DNA from: Sphingobacterium sp. CZ-UAM
GTDB taxonomy: Bacteria; Bacteroidota; Bacteroidia; Sphingobacteriales; Sphingobacteriaceae
Assembly (NCBI RefSeq): GCF_002000245.1
Contig: NZ_MTCM01000003.1
Span: 310,001-374,000 of the forward strand
Length of the DNA: 64,000 nt
Direction of reading: 5' to 3'
Shown here: one piece after another, positions 34,225 through 43,570 of the stretch
Numbering within the stretch: the stretch's first letter is position 1
Layout: each line of letters opens with the position of its first letter
The notes under the pieces: generated by a model
Databases searched by the model: none
The model's input: the letters and a program-made list of their open reading frames with translations, nothing else
What the model was told of the DNA's origin: nothing
Made by a program: the position numbers and the translations under genes

Positions 34225-35163
34225 GTGGAAAAAGACGCTAAAATTTATGTAGCAGGCCATCGAGGAATGGTTGGATCGGCAATATATCGCAAATTAATAG
34301 AACTTGGATATAATAACATTGTGACCCGGACGTCCCAAGAATTAGACCTGCGTAACCAACAAGCAGTTGCTGACTTTTTCAAAGAGGAAAAACCTGATTA
34401 TGTCTTCTTAGCTGCTGCTAAAGTTGGTGGAATTATGGCAAACAATACTTATCGCGCCGATTTCATCTACGAAAATATGGCGATACAGAATAACGTTATT
34501 AAATCCTCTTACGACAATGAAGTTAAGAAGTTGATGTTTTTAGGTTCAAGCTGCATCTATCCGAAAATGGCTCCTCAACCGTTAAACGAAGATCTATTGC
34601 TAACAGGCACCCTCGAACCGACAAATGAGCCCTACGCCATCGCCAAGATTGCAGGCATTAAAATGACCGAAGCTTTCCGCGATCAATATGGCTGCAATTA
34701 TATTTCCGTGATGCCAACCAATCTGTATGGCATCAATGATAATTATCATCCACAAAACTCACATGTTTTGCCGGCCCTAATCCGTAGATTCCATGAAGCG
34801 AAGATCAATAAACTGGACGAAGTAACTATATGGGGGACGGGTACACCGTTAAGGGAATTTCTTTTTTCAGATGATTTAGCCGATGCTTGCGTATTTTTGA
34901 TGAATAACTATAATGAGAAACAGTTTGTCAATATTGGCATCGGTGAAGATTTGAGTATAAAGGACCTGGCTGAACTCATTAAAGAGGTGGTCGGATATCA
35001 GGGGAAGATTTCTTTTGACACAAGCAAGCCTGACGGAACACCACGAAAATTGATGGATGTATCCAAATTACATGCTTTAGGCTGGAAACACAAAATTAAT
35101 CTTCGCGAAGGCATTAAATTAGCTTATGAAGATTTTTTGAAAAAAGAAGAAACAACTTCCTAA
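34225..35163 (+). CDS. fcl: GDP-L-fucose synthase
   Basis: Epimerase/reductase that turns GDP-4-keto-6-deoxymannose into GDP-L-fucose for surface glycans. 312 residues. The nucleotide loop [24 protein letters not shown], the SSCIYP catalytic Ser region, [11 protein letters not shown] (Tyr and Lys) and [21 protein letters not shown] are diagnostic of Fcl/WcaG. The start is GTG at 34225. The partner Gmd is not adjacent; the gene stands alone, divergent from trmB. Its stop codon overlaps the stop of the convergent gene (bases 35160-35163). Confidence 0.93.
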   Translation: MEKDAKIYVAGHRGMVGSAIYRKLIELGYNNIVTRTSQELDLRNQQAVADFFKEEKPDYVFLAAAKVGGIMANNTYRADFIYENMAIQNNVIKSSYDNEVKKLMFLGSSCIYPKMAPQPLNEDLLLTGTLEPTNEPYAIAKIAGIKMTEAFRDQYGCNYISVMPTNLYGINDNYHPQNSHVLPALIRRFHEAKINKLDEVTIWGTGTPLREFLFSDDLADACVFLMNNYNEKQFVNIGIGEDLSIKDLAELIKEVVGYQGKISFDTSKPDGTPRKLMDVSKLHALGWKHKINLREGIKLAYEDFLKKEETTS

Positions 35164-35663
35164 TAGGTTTCACTATAGGAAGGAATTCCATATTCATTGA
35201 CTTCATCTTTAAGAGGAGCCTCCCCTTCAATTTGTGAATTTTTCTTTTTCTTCTTTTTGGGACGGATAAAATTACTGAGTTTACCAATTAATCCACTGAT
35301 TTTATACTGATTGATCTGGCCGACGGCACGTTCAGATAATAGCAACATCAAGGCCTTTTTTAATACGCCTGAATTTTTCAAGAAGAGCTTATTCATCACA
35401 AAAGGAACACCTATACGTAAGGTTTTGGTCAACCAATCTGAATCTGGGTTACTGCTTTTTGCGAATAATTGCTGAACAAGGTTGACTCCCGGAATATTGT
35501 TTTTCAAAGAATTGAAAAATCGAATTGGGGCTTCGATCTTGTTGTTGAACAACGTAAATTGTGTTTTCAAATAAGCCTCTTGTTCGTTTTTGAGTTCCTT
35601 TAAACGAGCGATTTCAGTTTTAAGCTCCTGTAAATTGCGTATTTTTGTCTGCTTATTATTCAT
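35160..35663 (-). CDS. Basic hypothetical protein of an envelope operon
   Basis: 167 residues from the ATG at 35663 ([12 protein letters not shown]). Residues 5-35 form a probable coiled coil ([20 protein letters not shown]). The centre has moderately hydrophobic amphipathic helices ([31 protein letters not shown]), and near residue 140 there is a run of basic residues (RPKKKKKKN) before an acidic tail. I do not recognise a named domain. It overlaps the end of the holin-like gene by 8 bases and is likely translated with it. An upstream in-frame start at 35684 would overlap more and is less likely. Confidence 0.7.
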   Translation of the reverse strand: MNNKQTKIRNLQELKTEIARLKELKNEQEAYLKTQFTLFNNKIEAPIRFFNSLKNNIPGVNLVQQLFAKSSNPDSDWLTKTLRIGVPFVMNKLFLKNSGVLKKALMLLLSERAVGQINQYKISGLIGKLSNFIRPKKKKKKNSQIEGEAPLKDEVNEYGIPSYSETY

Positions 35664-36075
35664 TTGTAGCCCCTTCTCTATCAAATTTTTCGTTTTTTCT
35701 CAACTCTTCTTCCTCTTCTTCGATCTCATCATTCCACTTGGCCAAAAAGCGACGTATGGAAAGATCCATAAACTTAGATTCCAATGCAGGTTCGAAAATC
35801 CGTATAATTACGATAATAACCATAAAAATGCCTGCTGTCGCCAGGAATCCCAATGAATAACTTCCCAATAGCTCACCTAGCCAAAATCCCAAAGCCAAAC
35901 ACAGGAAAAAGACAACAAACAAAGTGAATATCAATTTAGTCGCGTCCACCACCAAACTCGCGATCAACCGCGATGATCGCTCGATTGTTTTCAATTTAAC
36001 GAGCTTAAACTGGGAATCTATGTACTCTTTTGTTTTTTGAAAAGTACCACTAAGTGAAAATTTTTCTTCTTCCAT
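35656..36075 (-). CDS. Phage-holin-family / DUF1469-like membrane protein
   Basis: 139 residues. A cytosolic amphipathic N-terminus (TKEYIDSQFKLVKLKTIERSSR) precedes two adjacent transmembrane helices (about 45-70, LIFTLFVVFFLCLALGFWLG, and 75-95, GFLATAGIFMVIIVIIRIF), then a very acidic tail. This matches the holin-superfamily III / DUF1469 group, commonly next to YtxH genes. Despite the name these are chromosomal envelope proteins, with no lysis genes nearby. Middle gene of a YtxH - holin-like - basic protein set on the minus strand. Confidence 0.8.
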   Translation of the reverse strand: MEEEKFSLSGTFQKTKEYIDSQFKLVKLKTIERSSRLIASLVVDATKLIFTLFVVFFLCLALGFWLGELLGSYSLGFLATAGIFMVIIVIIRIFEPALESKFMDLSIRRFLAKWNDEIEEEEEELRKNEKFDREGATNE

Positions 36076-36092
36076 GCATCTTAATTTTATTT

Positions 36093-36157
36093 AGGCTATC
36101 TCAAAAGTCTATACCAACTTCTATAGAATATTTATATTCAGCCTTTTGAAATAGCCT
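36093..36157. repeat. 65-base imperfect palindrome with 15-bp arms, TA-flanked
   Basis: AGGCTATCTCAAAAG (36093-36107) pairs with CTTTTGAAATAGCCT (36143-36157) with one mismatch. The loop contains a further TCTATA...CTATAG pairing. TA lies just outside the GGCTAT/ATAGCC core on both sides. The arm sequence resembles insertion-sequence ends, and it sits between two genes of one operon. It could be a tiny non-autonomous element relic or a local mRNA-processing hairpin. Confidence 0.5.
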
Positions 36158-36204
36158 ATAATTCTATGTATCTCCCAAAACTGTCCTGAGGGACAATTTG
36201 CTTC

Positions 36205-36474
36205 TTATGCATGCTCGATGATGTCATCGTCTACAATTTCCTCTCCCTGGTTTAATTTACCTTTTAGAGTGGAGACAATTTTTTCTTTAAACTCATTCAA
36301 TTGATCGAATTGTTCTTCAGCTCTCTCACGAATAGCATCACTCAAATCGCTTAATGAATCATTGATCTTATCTCTTGTATCTGATCCTTTGTCCGGAGCA
36401 AATAAAACTCCTAAAGCTGCACCTGCAGCAAGACCTGCCAACAACGCCAAAGCTACTTTACTTGTGTCATTCAT
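36205..36474 (-). CDS. YtxH domain protein
   Basis: 89 residues. One N-terminal transmembrane helix (VALALLAGLAAGAALGVLFAP) ends in the YtxH signature APDKGSDTRDKI and is followed by a long amphipathic, probably coiled-coil helix and an acidic end. YtxH proteins are small inner-membrane proteins linked to general stress in other phyla, of unknown mechanism. First gene of the YtxH - holin-like - basic protein set; 129 bases with a palindrome separate it from the next gene. Confidence 0.88.
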   Translation of the reverse strand: MNDTSKVALALLAGLAAGAALGVLFAPDKGSDTRDKINDSLSDLSDAIRERAEEQFDQLNEFKEKIVSTLKGKLNQGEEIVDDDIIEHA

Positions 36475-36712
36475 TTCTTTTTCGTTTTAAAGTTCTAATT
36501 CTATTATACGATGAATCTAGTCTTCGATAATAATACAATTATTAAAGCAAATCGTTTGCCAAATACCGCATTTATCCATTATTTACTAGAATCTATATAA
36601 TTACAATATAGTGATTTTCCAACAATTTTCTATCGGTTTACAATAATTCACTAAAGCTTTATTATTTATGATTTAATATTTAGTATCTTTAAATCAACCG
36701 ATTATAAAACAT

Positions 36713-38257
36713 ATGTTGAACAAAACCTATTGTAGCGCCGTCTATGGTATTGAGGCATGTACCATCACAGTTGAGGTCGTAGTTTCTACGGGCCTGCATT
36801 ATTATATAGTCGGACTTCCTGACAATGCTGTCAAAGAGAGCCTCCGACGTATTGAAAGTGCCATTACTTCCTGTCAACTTCACATGCCACGGCAGAAAAT
36901 TGTAGTCAACTTGGCACCGGCTGACATCAGAAAGGAAGGTTCCAGCTACGATTTATCGATCGCCATCGGCATACTTGCTTCCTCAGGGCAGCTCACAACG
37001 GAATTGCTCGACTATTATCTGATCCTAGGCGAATTATCCCTAGACGGCAGTATAAAGCCTATCCGAGGCGTGTTACCGATTGCCTTACAGGCGTTAAAGG
37101 ATGGCTTTAAAGGGATCATACTTCCCAAACAAAATGCACAGGAAGCCGCTATTGTTACCGGTATCGATATAATTGCTGTCGAAAATCTTACAGACGTGGT
37201 ACAATTTCTCAATAATTCGAAAAAGATCCCCCCAACCACCGTTGATATCCAATCTTTTTTTCAGACCGAAGCAAATAAGTATGACGTTGATTTTGCAGAT
37301 GTTGGGGGACAGGAAAATATCAAAAGAGCATTAGAAATAGCCGCTGCTGGAGGGCACAATGTCATTTTAATAGGACCTCCAGGTGCTGGTAAGACCATGT
37401 TAGCAAAAAGATTACCAACAGTTCTACCTCCGCTCAATATGACTGAATCACTCGAAACGACCAAAATTCACTCAGTTTCGGGAAATCTCAAAGCGAAAGA
37501 GGCTTTATTAACTGTCCGGCCTTTTCGCGCTCCCCATCATACCATTTCCGATGTTGCCATGGTAGGCGGAGGCTCTAATCCCCAACCCGGAGAAATTTCA
37601 CTATCGCATCATGGCGTACTATTTCTGGATGAGCTTCCAGAATTTAAACGAACTGTCCTTGAGGTTATGCGACAACCGCTCGAATCGCGGAGTATCACCA
37701 TATCTCGCGCAAAATTAACGATAGACTATCCGGCCAGCTTTATGTTGGTTGCCGCAATGAACCCTTGCCCTTGCGGATATTTTAATCATCCCGAAAAGGA
37801 ATGCATCTGCGGCAGCAACACTGTTCAACGTTATTTAAGTAAAATATCTGGTCCATTATTAGATCGGATCGACCTACATGTTGAAGTAACACCTGTACAA
37901 TTCGACGAACTGACTGCCTCTCGCCCTTCGGAAAACAGCTTGACGGTCCGAAATCGTGTCATCCAGACGAGAGAGATTCAAAAACAACGATTTGAATCCC
38001 ACCCAAATGTTCATTGTAATGCGCACATGAGTAGCAAGTTGACCAGAGAGATCTGTCAGATCGGCGAACCTCAAAAGAAATTATTAAAGACAGCCATTGA
38101 CCGGCTAAGCCTCTCCGCCAGGGCTTATGACCGAATATTAAAAGTTGCCCGCACCATTGCGGATATGGAAAATAGCCCTACAATCGAGAACCACCATCTC
38201 GCTGAAGCAATTCAGTACAGAAGTCTGGATCGGGAGACCTGGGGTGGGAAATTTTAG
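36713..38257 (+). CDS. comM: YifB/ComM-type Mg-chelatase-like AAA+ ATPase
   Basis: 514 residues. The N-terminal Lon-S16-like subdomain ([39 protein letters not shown]) precedes the AAA+ core with Walker [15 protein letters not shown] near residue 222, Walker [11 protein letters not shown] near 303, and a Cys-rich insertion ([19 protein letters not shown]). ComM is a helicase that drives branch migration during natural transformation in other bacteria. The role here is inferred from the family. It is divergent from the ytxH gene, and its stop overlaps that of the convergent rhomboid gene (38254-38257). Confidence 0.92.
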   Translation: MLNKTYCSAVYGIEACTITVEVVVSTGLHYYIVGLPDNAVKESLRRIESAITSCQLHMPRQKIVVNLAPADIRKEGSSYDLSIAIGILASSGQLTTELLDYYLILGELSLDGSIKPIRGVLPIALQALKDGFKGIILPKQNAQEAAIVTGIDIIAVENLTDVVQFLNNSKKIPPTTVDIQSFFQTEANKYDVDFADVGGQENIKRALEIAAAGGHNVILIGPPGAGKTMLAKRLPTVLPPLNMTESLETTKIHSVSGNLKAKEALLTVRPFRAPHHTISDVAMVGGGSNPQPGEISLSHHGVLFLDELPEFKRTVLEVMRQPLESRSITISRAKLTIDYPASFMLVAAMNPCPCGYFNHPEKECICGSNTVQRYLSKISGPLLDRIDLHVEVTPVQFDELTASRPSENSLTVRNRVIQTREIQKQRFESHPNVHCNAHMSSKLTREICQIGEPQKKLLKTAIDRLSLSARAYDRILKVARTIADMENSPTIENHHLAEAIQYRSLDRETWGGKF

Positions 38258-38877
38258 AACTGTGCCAGGCAGTGTTTTATTACCCAGGGGAAACAGATGA
38301 TAGTCAAAATCAATCCGGATAATGCACCAAAAAAATGTGCATCATGGTTAATTCCGTCCTGCCCCTTTTTGGAGGCCCAAATACAATACCCCAAAAACAA
38401 AAATGCAAATAAATAAGCCGGCAAACCGATGATAAACATAACCCCTATTTTGGTTCTTGGATCAAAGAGGATATAGCTAAATAATACAGCACAGATAGCA
38501 CCGGACGCTCCTAAGCTGTAATAGCCATAATTATTTTTTTGCTGAACAATCGTTGGAATGTCACTCAGCACCAGACTACCAAAATAAACGACAGCAAAGA
38601 AGAGATGTCCATATGGGCTGGCCTGTGCCAAAATCATTTCCAATCGAAAAGCGAAATAATAAAAAGTGATCATATTGAACAAGAGGTGCCCCCAGTCTTT
38701 ATGGATAAAACCACTGGTCAATATTGTATATACCCGCTGTTTACGAGCTATACTGTATGGATGGAGCATCAGCTTACCATAGAGCTGTTCATGAGAAAAA
38801 GTATAGATACTCGTGACCAACGTAAAAAAGAAAATAGCACTTGCTACAGGGGCCTGTTGTAAATATAAAGTCAGCAT
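38254..38877 (-). CDS. Rhomboid-family intramembrane serine protease
   Basis: 207 residues with about six hydrophobic helices. The catalytic Ser is in LGASGAICA (Ser125), the Asn/His loop-helix motif is DWGHLLFNM (near 61-69), and the base is the second His of [12 protein letters not shown] (His181). Rhomboids cleave transmembrane substrates within the bilayer. It is 2 bases after the LUD gene and probably the last cistron of an rsfS-ftsH-LUD-rhomboid run, giving two membrane proteases (FtsH and rhomboid) in one cluster. Substrate unknown. Confidence 0.9.
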   Translation of the reverse strand: MLTLYLQQAPVASAIFFFTLVTSIYTFSHEQLYGKLMLHPYSIARKQRVYTILTSGFIHKDWGHLLFNMITFYYFAFRLEMILAQASPYGHLFFAVVYFGSLVLSDIPTIVQQKNNYGYYSLGASGAICAVLFSYILFDPRTKIGVMFIIGLPAYLFAFLFLGYCIWASKKGQDGINHDAHFFGALSGLILTIICFPWVIKHCLAQF

Positions 38878-38879
38878 AC

Positions 38880-39527
38880 CTAGAAACGGTCTTCTAAAAG
38901 TAAAACATAAAGTTCTTTGGGGCCATGAGCACCCAGAACTAATCTTTTCTCAATATCAGCTGTCCGCGAAGGACCTGTAATTGTTGAGATCATAGTTGGA
39001 ATTTCCTGTCCATAACGCTTTTGGATGTATGTCAGAGCATCTTTCACATCCCAAACTAACTGAGAAGCTTTAGCAACAACAATGTGAATCGGAGGATAGA
39101 TACTCAACCGGCGCCCGGAAGCATTGGCATTGCTGACCATAATACTTCCATTGCGAGCGATTAATGCCTCACAGGAGGTAATACTCGCATTCGCAGATTC
39201 AAAGTCTTTCTCCGTTTTGAAAAAGGGGAATCCATAGGGGCTCAGGAGATCTTGGATACCTTGCTCCCATGCATAGATATTTTTTATATTGTTAACCTCG
39301 GTTAAAGCAATCAAATTCTCGATCAGGCCAATCTCACCATCGCAATAAAGGAACTTGCCACCGGCAGCTGTTAGTTCACGGACAAAAACAAGATCCACCA
39401 GTTCATCCTCTTCTTTGTAAAGGGCTGTTTCTTTGAAATTAGGGTGGGGATTATCATTTTTTTGAAGTAATGCTTGGCGTATCCGTTTTAACATTACCTC
39501 CTTCGCTGTCGCGTTCTTCACATTCAT
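38880..39527 (-). CDS. LUD-domain (LutC/YkgG-type) protein
   Basis: 215 residues. The LUD domain features ITSCEALIARNGSIMVSN and the C-terminal ISTITGPSRTADIEKRLVLGAHGP are visible. LutC proteins take part in lactate oxidation together with LutA and LutB, but neither is near. In Bacteroidota a lone LUD gene next to ftsH appears to be a recurrent arrangement as far as I recall, so its role may be different. It lies 58 bases after ftsH, separated by a hairpin. Confidence 0.85.
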   Translation of the reverse strand: MNVKNATAKEVMLKRIRQALLQKNDNPHPNFKETALYKEEDELVDLVFVRELTAAGGKFLYCDGEIGLIENLIALTEVNNIKNIYAWEQGIQDLLSPYGFPFFKTEKDFESANASITSCEALIARNGSIMVSNANASGRRLSIYPPIHIVVAKASQLVWDVKDALTYIQKRYGQEIPTMISTITGPSRTADIEKRLVLGAHGPKELYVLLLEDRF

Positions 39528-39549
39528 GGCTCAATAGCAATATAAATAC

Positions 39550-39573
39550 AGCGCTAGAGTTTATTCTAGCGCT
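39550..39573 (-). terminator. Hairpin between ftsH and the LUD gene
   Basis: Perfect AGCGCTAGA / TCTAGCGCT stem (9 bp, 6-base loop) 12 bases after the ftsH stop. There is no U-tract, so it may stabilise the ftsH mRNA or attenuate rather than fully terminate. Confidence 0.5.
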
Positions 39574-39585
39574 GCAAAATCTAAA

Positions 39586-41667
39586 TTAGTTCAAACTATT
39601 AGACGAATTATCCAACCGTTGTTCATCTTTGGAGGTCGCCTCATCAGGGTGAACATCCAATGGTAAATCAGTCTGGGGAACACCGCCACCGTCGGCGCCA
39701 TTAACAAACTCGTCGTAGGTTGTTTTGGTCTCGAAAGGACGTTTACCCAGAATTTCTTCAAGATCAGATTGGAAAAGAATTTCTTTTTCCAACAGCTTCT
39801 CTGCAATCTTGATTAGGCCTTCACGTTTATCCAACAAAAGTTGTTTTGTACGTGCATAGACATCTGTAATCAGATTACGAACTTCGGCATCAATCAATTC
39901 TGCCGTTTTGTCAGAGTATGGTTTTTGAAAAGAAGCTTCTGAGCTGTCACGGAAAGACACATTTCCGACCTTATCGTTCATACCATAAATAGCAATCATT
40001 GCATAAGAAAGTTGCGTGATACGTTCCAAGTCATTTTGAGCACCTGTAGAAATTCTTCCGAAAGTAATATCTTCAGCGACACGTCCACCCATGGTCATAC
40101 ACAAACTGTCGATCAGCTGCTCAGTCGTATATAAGAACTGTTCACGAGGGAGATATTGCGCATATCCCAAAGCCGCAACTCCGCGTGGAACAATAGAAAC
40201 TTTCACCAAAGGATCCGCATGCTCCAAATACCAGCCCGCGATAGCGTGCCCCGCTTCGTGGTAAGCAACGATACGTTTCTCCTCGGGAGAAATGATTTTA
40301 TTTTTCTTCTCAAGACCACCGATTACACGATCCACGGCGTCCTGAAAATCTTGCATATCTATCTCAGGCTTGTTTTTACGTGCGGCGATCAATGCAGCTT
40401 CATTACAAACGTTGGCGATTTCTGCTCCCGCAAAACCTGGCGTCTGTGCAGATAACTTTTTGGCATCTACCTCTGCAGATAGCTTTAACGGTTTTAAGTG
40501 CACTTTAAAAATATGCTCACGGCCGATCAAATCTGGTTTATCAATAGAAATCTGACGGTCGAAACGTCCTGGACGCAACAATGCACTATCCAACACATCA
40601 ATACGGTTTGTTGCAGCCAAGATGATAACACCTGAATCCGTACCAAAACCATCCATTTCCACCAATAATTGATTCAATGTATTTTCGCGTTCATCGTTGC
40701 CACCCATCATGGAATTTTTACCACGGGCACGACCGATCGCATCAATCTCATCAATAAAAATAATACACGGAGCTTTCTCCTTGGCTTGTTTGAACAAGTC
40801 ACGCACACGTGAGGCACCAACACCGACAAACATCTCAACGAAATCTGAACCAGATAGGGAGAAGAAAGGCACCTGTGCTTCACCAGCAACAGCTTTTGCC
40901 AACAAGGTTTTACCTGTTCCCGGAGGACCTACAAGCAATGCTCCTTTAGGAATTTTACCGCCTAGATTTGTGTATTTGCGTGGGTTTTTCAAGAAATCCA
41001 CAATTTCCATTACCTCTTGTTTTGCTTCCTCTAAACCTGCAACATCATTAAAAGTAATATTGATTTGTGATTCTTTATCGAATAACTGAGCTTTGGATTT
41101 GCCAATATTAAATATTGCTCCGCCGCCACCTCCAGCTCCTCCGCCCATGCGGCGCATTAAGAAAATCCAGATCGCTGCCAATACCAACAATGGCAACATA
41201 AATGTCACAAACCAGCTCGCCCAAGGATTAGAGCGATCGGCATACTTTAATTGTACCTTAGGTGTACCCGGAGCCAGTTCAGCCTGCGATGCCGCTAACT
41301 TTTTCTCTAGAACCTCTGCTGAGGCATCTTTAAAGATATACTGTGGACCTGTTTCCTCCTGACCTGCAAGGCTTGGAATGGGATCATTACTCTTGGCTAC
41401 GTCTTTAAAAGCGGGATTGTCTTTCCAACCCTTTTTTAGATAGACTTCTACCTCGACAAGATCATTTTTCTTATATGCTTCCAGACGCTCAACAGCGCCG
41501 GTCTTTAACATGCGTGTTTCAAAATCACTATAGCTAATTTCCTTAGCCGGGTTTTCTCCAAAAACATATTGCAAGGCAAAAAAACCTAAAAACATGGCAA
41601 TCATTAGCCACACAAAATTGAATTTTGGCGGTTTTGGGCTTACCTTACTACTTGGGATTTTTTTCAT
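39586..41667 (-). CDS. ftsH: ATP-dependent zinc metalloprotease FtsH
   Basis: 693-residue membrane AAA+ protease for quality control and regulated proteolysis. N-terminal helix (about 17-35), periplasmic domain, second helix near 155-172 ([19 protein letters not shown]), Walker [14 protein letters not shown] near residue 247, Walker [15 protein letters not shown] near RPGRFDRQI, and the zinc motif HEAGH near 472. The C-terminal tail is acidic and polar. Preceded by rsfS with a 51-base gap and followed by LUD and rhomboid genes on the same strand. Confidence 0.97.
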   Translation of the reverse strand: MKKIPSSKVSPKPPKFNFVWLMIAMFLGFFALQYVFGENPAKEISYSDFETRMLKTGAVERLEAYKKNDLVEVEVYLKKGWKDNPAFKDVAKSNDPIPSLAGQEETGPQYIFKDASAEVLEKKLAASQAELAPGTPKVQLKYADRSNPWASWFVTFMLPLLVLAAIWIFLMRRMGGGAGGGGGAIFNIGKSKAQLFDKESQINITFNDVAGLEEAKQEVMEIVDFLKNPRKYTNLGGKIPKGALLVGPPGTGKTLLAKAVAGEAQVPFFSLSGSDFVEMFVGVGASRVRDLFKQAKEKAPCIIFIDEIDAIGRARGKNSMMGGNDERENTLNQLLVEMDGFGTDSGVIILAATNRIDVLDSALLRPGRFDRQISIDKPDLIGREHIFKVHLKPLKLSAEVDAKKLSAQTPGFAGAEIANVCNEAALIAARKNKPEIDMQDFQDAVDRVIGGLEKKNKIISPEEKRIVAYHEAGHAIAGWYLEHADPLVKVSIVPRGVAALGYAQYLPREQFLYTTEQLIDSLCMTMGGRVAEDITFGRISTGAQNDLERITQLSYAMIAIYGMNDKVGNVSFRDSSEASFQKPYSDKTAELIDAEVRNLITDVYARTKQLLLDKREGLIKIAEKLLEKEILFQSDLEEILGKRPFETKTTYDEFVNGADGGGVPQTDLPLDVHPDEATSKDEQRLDNSSNSLN

Positions 41668-41718
41668 TATATCGTATAATTATATTTTCTGTATAAATTA
41701 ATGTATTGAGGCTTAGTA

Positions 41719-42093
41719 TTAAGCACTCTGAAAATGTTGAATCTGTGCATCACCCCACAGATCTTCGATACCATAATGCGCTCTTTTTTCGGTCTTAAAG
41801 ATATGTACAACCACATCCACAAAATCCAAAATCAACCATTCTCCGTTTGATTGTCCTTCTTTATATTGGGGTTCTTGACCAAAAGCCTTATAGACTTCCT
41901 CCTCAACACTTTTGGCAATTGCGTTTACCTGAATGTTGGAGTCGGCGTGACAAATCACAAAATAATCAGAAACAGAACTGTGAAGATCTCTTAAATCCAA
42001 GCGAACGATCTCGTTTGCTTTCTTTTCCTGCATACCGTGAACGATAATTTCTGATAGACGTTGCGACAATTCTGAACTTTTATTTTTACTCAT
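41719..42093 (-). CDS. rsfS: Ribosome silencing factor RsfS
   Basis: 124 residues of the RsfS/YbeB/Iojap family, which binds uL14 and blocks subunit joining when nutrients fall. LDLRDLHSSVSDYFVICHADS and GEWLILDFVDVVVHIFK are the diagnostic segments. First gene of the rsfS-ftsH-LUD-rhomboid run, divergent from birA across a 47-base spacer. Confidence 0.94.
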   Translation of the reverse strand: MSKNKSSELSQRLSEIIVHGMQEKKANEIVRLDLRDLHSSVSDYFVICHADSNIQVNAIAKSVEEEVYKAFGQEPQYKEGQSNGEWLILDFVDVVVHIFKTEKRAHYGIEDLWGDAQIQHFQSA

Positions 42094-42105
42094 TAAAAAA
42101 TATGA

Positions 42106-42113
42106 TAGTTTTG
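42106..42113 (+). promoter_or_regulatory. birA -7 element TAGTTTTG
   Basis: Exact TAnnTTTG, 27 bases upstream of the TTG start of birA, in the 47-base divergent spacer with rsfS. No good -33 TTG. Confidence 0.45.
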
Positions 42114-42140
42114 ACTTAATATTTATTTAATACTTTCAGT

Positions 42141-42911
42141 TTGCAAAATAACAATATTTCGGGACTTATCATTGGTCAAAATACAATATATCTTGACAAA
42201 GTTGCCTCTACAAATGATTATTTACGAGAATTAATGTCAAAATTCACGCCACTCGCAGAAGGCACTGCCATTTTAGCAGAAGAACAGTTTCAGGGAAAAG
42301 GGCAGCGTGGAAGCGTCTGGGTCAGCGAACCAGGGAAAAATCTGACGACATCAATTCTCTTAAAACCGTATTTCTTGCCAATTGCCCAACAATTTGCGCT
42401 CTCAGCAACCATTGCAATCGCGGTAGCTAAGTGGCTTCAATGCAAAACTGAGCAGGATGTTGCTGTAAAATGGCCCAATGATATTTATGCCGGCAACAAA
42501 AAAATAGCAGGTATCCTAATTGAAAATAAATTAAAGGGCAATAGTATCGAATCGTCGATTGTCGGAATTGGTATTAACATTAATCAAATCAATTTTGACA
42601 CAACAACAACAATCACCTCACTAGCTGTCCTTACTGGAAAAACGAATTATGTCATAAAAGACCTAGCCATCGAACTTTTTAAAAGTATCCAACAGGAATA
42701 CAATAATCTCTTTAGCCAATCCTGGTCACAGCTACTGGCCTATTATAACGAGCTACTCTTTTGGAAAGGTCAGGAGCGTCCTTTTTTAGTCGCAGGAGAG
42801 GAAAAGCAGGGGATCATCCAAGCAGTGGGGATTGATGGCCGGCTCCAAGTACTTATTGAAGACAAACTGCAACAATTCGAAATCAAAGAGATAAGCCACC
42901 TTATATCCTAA
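42141..42911 (+). CDS. birA: Biotin-[acetyl-CoA-carboxylase] ligase
   Basis: 256 residues, the short form without an N-terminal DNA-binding domain, so it should be an enzyme and not a repressor. Family motifs: STNDYLRELM, EEQFQGKGQRGSVWVSEPGKNLTTS in part (GKGQRGSVW near 53-61), VKWPNDIYAGNKKIAGILIE and GIGININ. It attaches biotin to carboxyl carrier proteins. The start is TTG at 42141; no ATG or GTG lies close to the conserved N-terminus. Divergent from rsfS. Confidence 0.93.
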   Translation: MQNNNISGLIIGQNTIYLDKVASTNDYLRELMSKFTPLAEGTAILAEEQFQGKGQRGSVWVSEPGKNLTTSILLKPYFLPIAQQFALSATIAIAVAKWLQCKTEQDVAVKWPNDIYAGNKKIAGILIENKLKGNSIESSIVGIGININQINFDTTTTITSLAVLTGKTNYVIKDLAIELFKSIQQEYNNLFSQSWSQLLAYYNELLFWKGQERPFLVAGEEKQGIIQAVGIDGRLQVLIEDKLQQFEIKEISHLIS

Positions 42912-42950
42912 TCTTTACACTAAATTCAGATAATCCATTTTGGAATATGT

Positions 42951-42958
42951 TAAATTTG
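42951..42958 (+). promoter_or_regulatory. -7 element TAAATTTG before the DsbD alpha-like gene
   Basis: Exact TAnnTTTG, 76 bases upstream of the ATG at 43035. The -33 position is not clear. Confidence 0.45.
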
Positions 42959-43034
42959 TAACGTAGAGAAATTAAACCTTTACCAATCATAAGTATCAAA
43001 GGTGTATAACGAACTGCAATAATTATTTAGGAAA

Positions 43035-43484
43035 ATGAAAAAATTAGTATTGTTAATAACTGCAGTGATTTTTGCAGTTACAGGAGCTTTTGCTCAGATT
43101 CACAAACCTGTAAAATGGACTGTAGCCAGCAAGAAACTGAACAGCAAAGAGGCGGTTGTCTATGTGAAAGGAACCATCCAAAACGGTTGGCACATTTATT
43201 CTCAAAATGTAAAAGACGGTGGACCTATTCCAACATCCTTTAATTTTGCAAAAGCTGCCGACTACGCATTAGTTGGTAAAACAGCTGAGCCAAAAGCAAA
43301 AGTTAAACACGAAGAAGTGTTTAAAATGGACGTTGGTTACTTTACAAATGAAGTGATCTTTCAACAAAAAGTAAAGTTGAATAAAGGTACAGCAACCGTA
43401 AAAGGTACCGTTGAATGGCAAGCTTGTGATGCATCACAATGTCTACCTCCTGACGAATATGCTTTTGCTGTGACAATCAAATAG
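43035..43484 (+). CDS. Periplasmic DsbD alpha-like domain protein
   Basis: 149 residues. A clear signal peptide (KKLVLLITAVIFAVTGAFAQ) leads to a single immunoglobulin-like domain. The WHIYSQNV element and the C-terminal VEWQACDASQCLPPDEY match the DsbD N-terminal (alpha) domain, which passes electrons to periplasmic partners through a cysteine pair; here C-x4-C. It lies 86 bases upstream of a DsbD lacking this domain, with a terminator in between, so the two halves may be expressed at different levels. Confidence 0.82.
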   Translation: MKKLVLLITAVIFAVTGAFAQIHKPVKWTVASKKLNSKEAVVYVKGTIQNGWHIYSQNVKDGGPIPTSFNFAKAADYALVGKTAEPKAKVKHEEVFKMDVGYFTNEVIFQQKVKLNKGTATVKGTVEWQACDASQCLPPDEYAFAVTIK

Positions 43485-43513
43485 TAAAAATGATCATACA
43501 CGGATAAAATAAT

Positions 43514-43539
43514 AAGGCGATTCTCATCGCCTTTTTTTA
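43514..43539 (+). terminator. Terminator between the DsbD alpha-like and DsbD genes
   Basis: AAGGCGA / TCGCCTT with a 6-base loop and a following T-tract, 29 bases after the upstream stop codon. Confidence 0.75.
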
Positions 43540-43570
43540 TTTTTGAAGCTGACATCAGAAACAGATACGC

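Noticed and set aside
34168..34260. 31-residue upstream extension of trmB
   Set aside because: A full promoter for trmB lies in this stretch and the family start is at 34167.
35656..36075. Holin gene as a sign of prophage
   Set aside because: The family name is historical; no phage structural, lysis or integrase genes are near and the gene sits in a common envelope operon.
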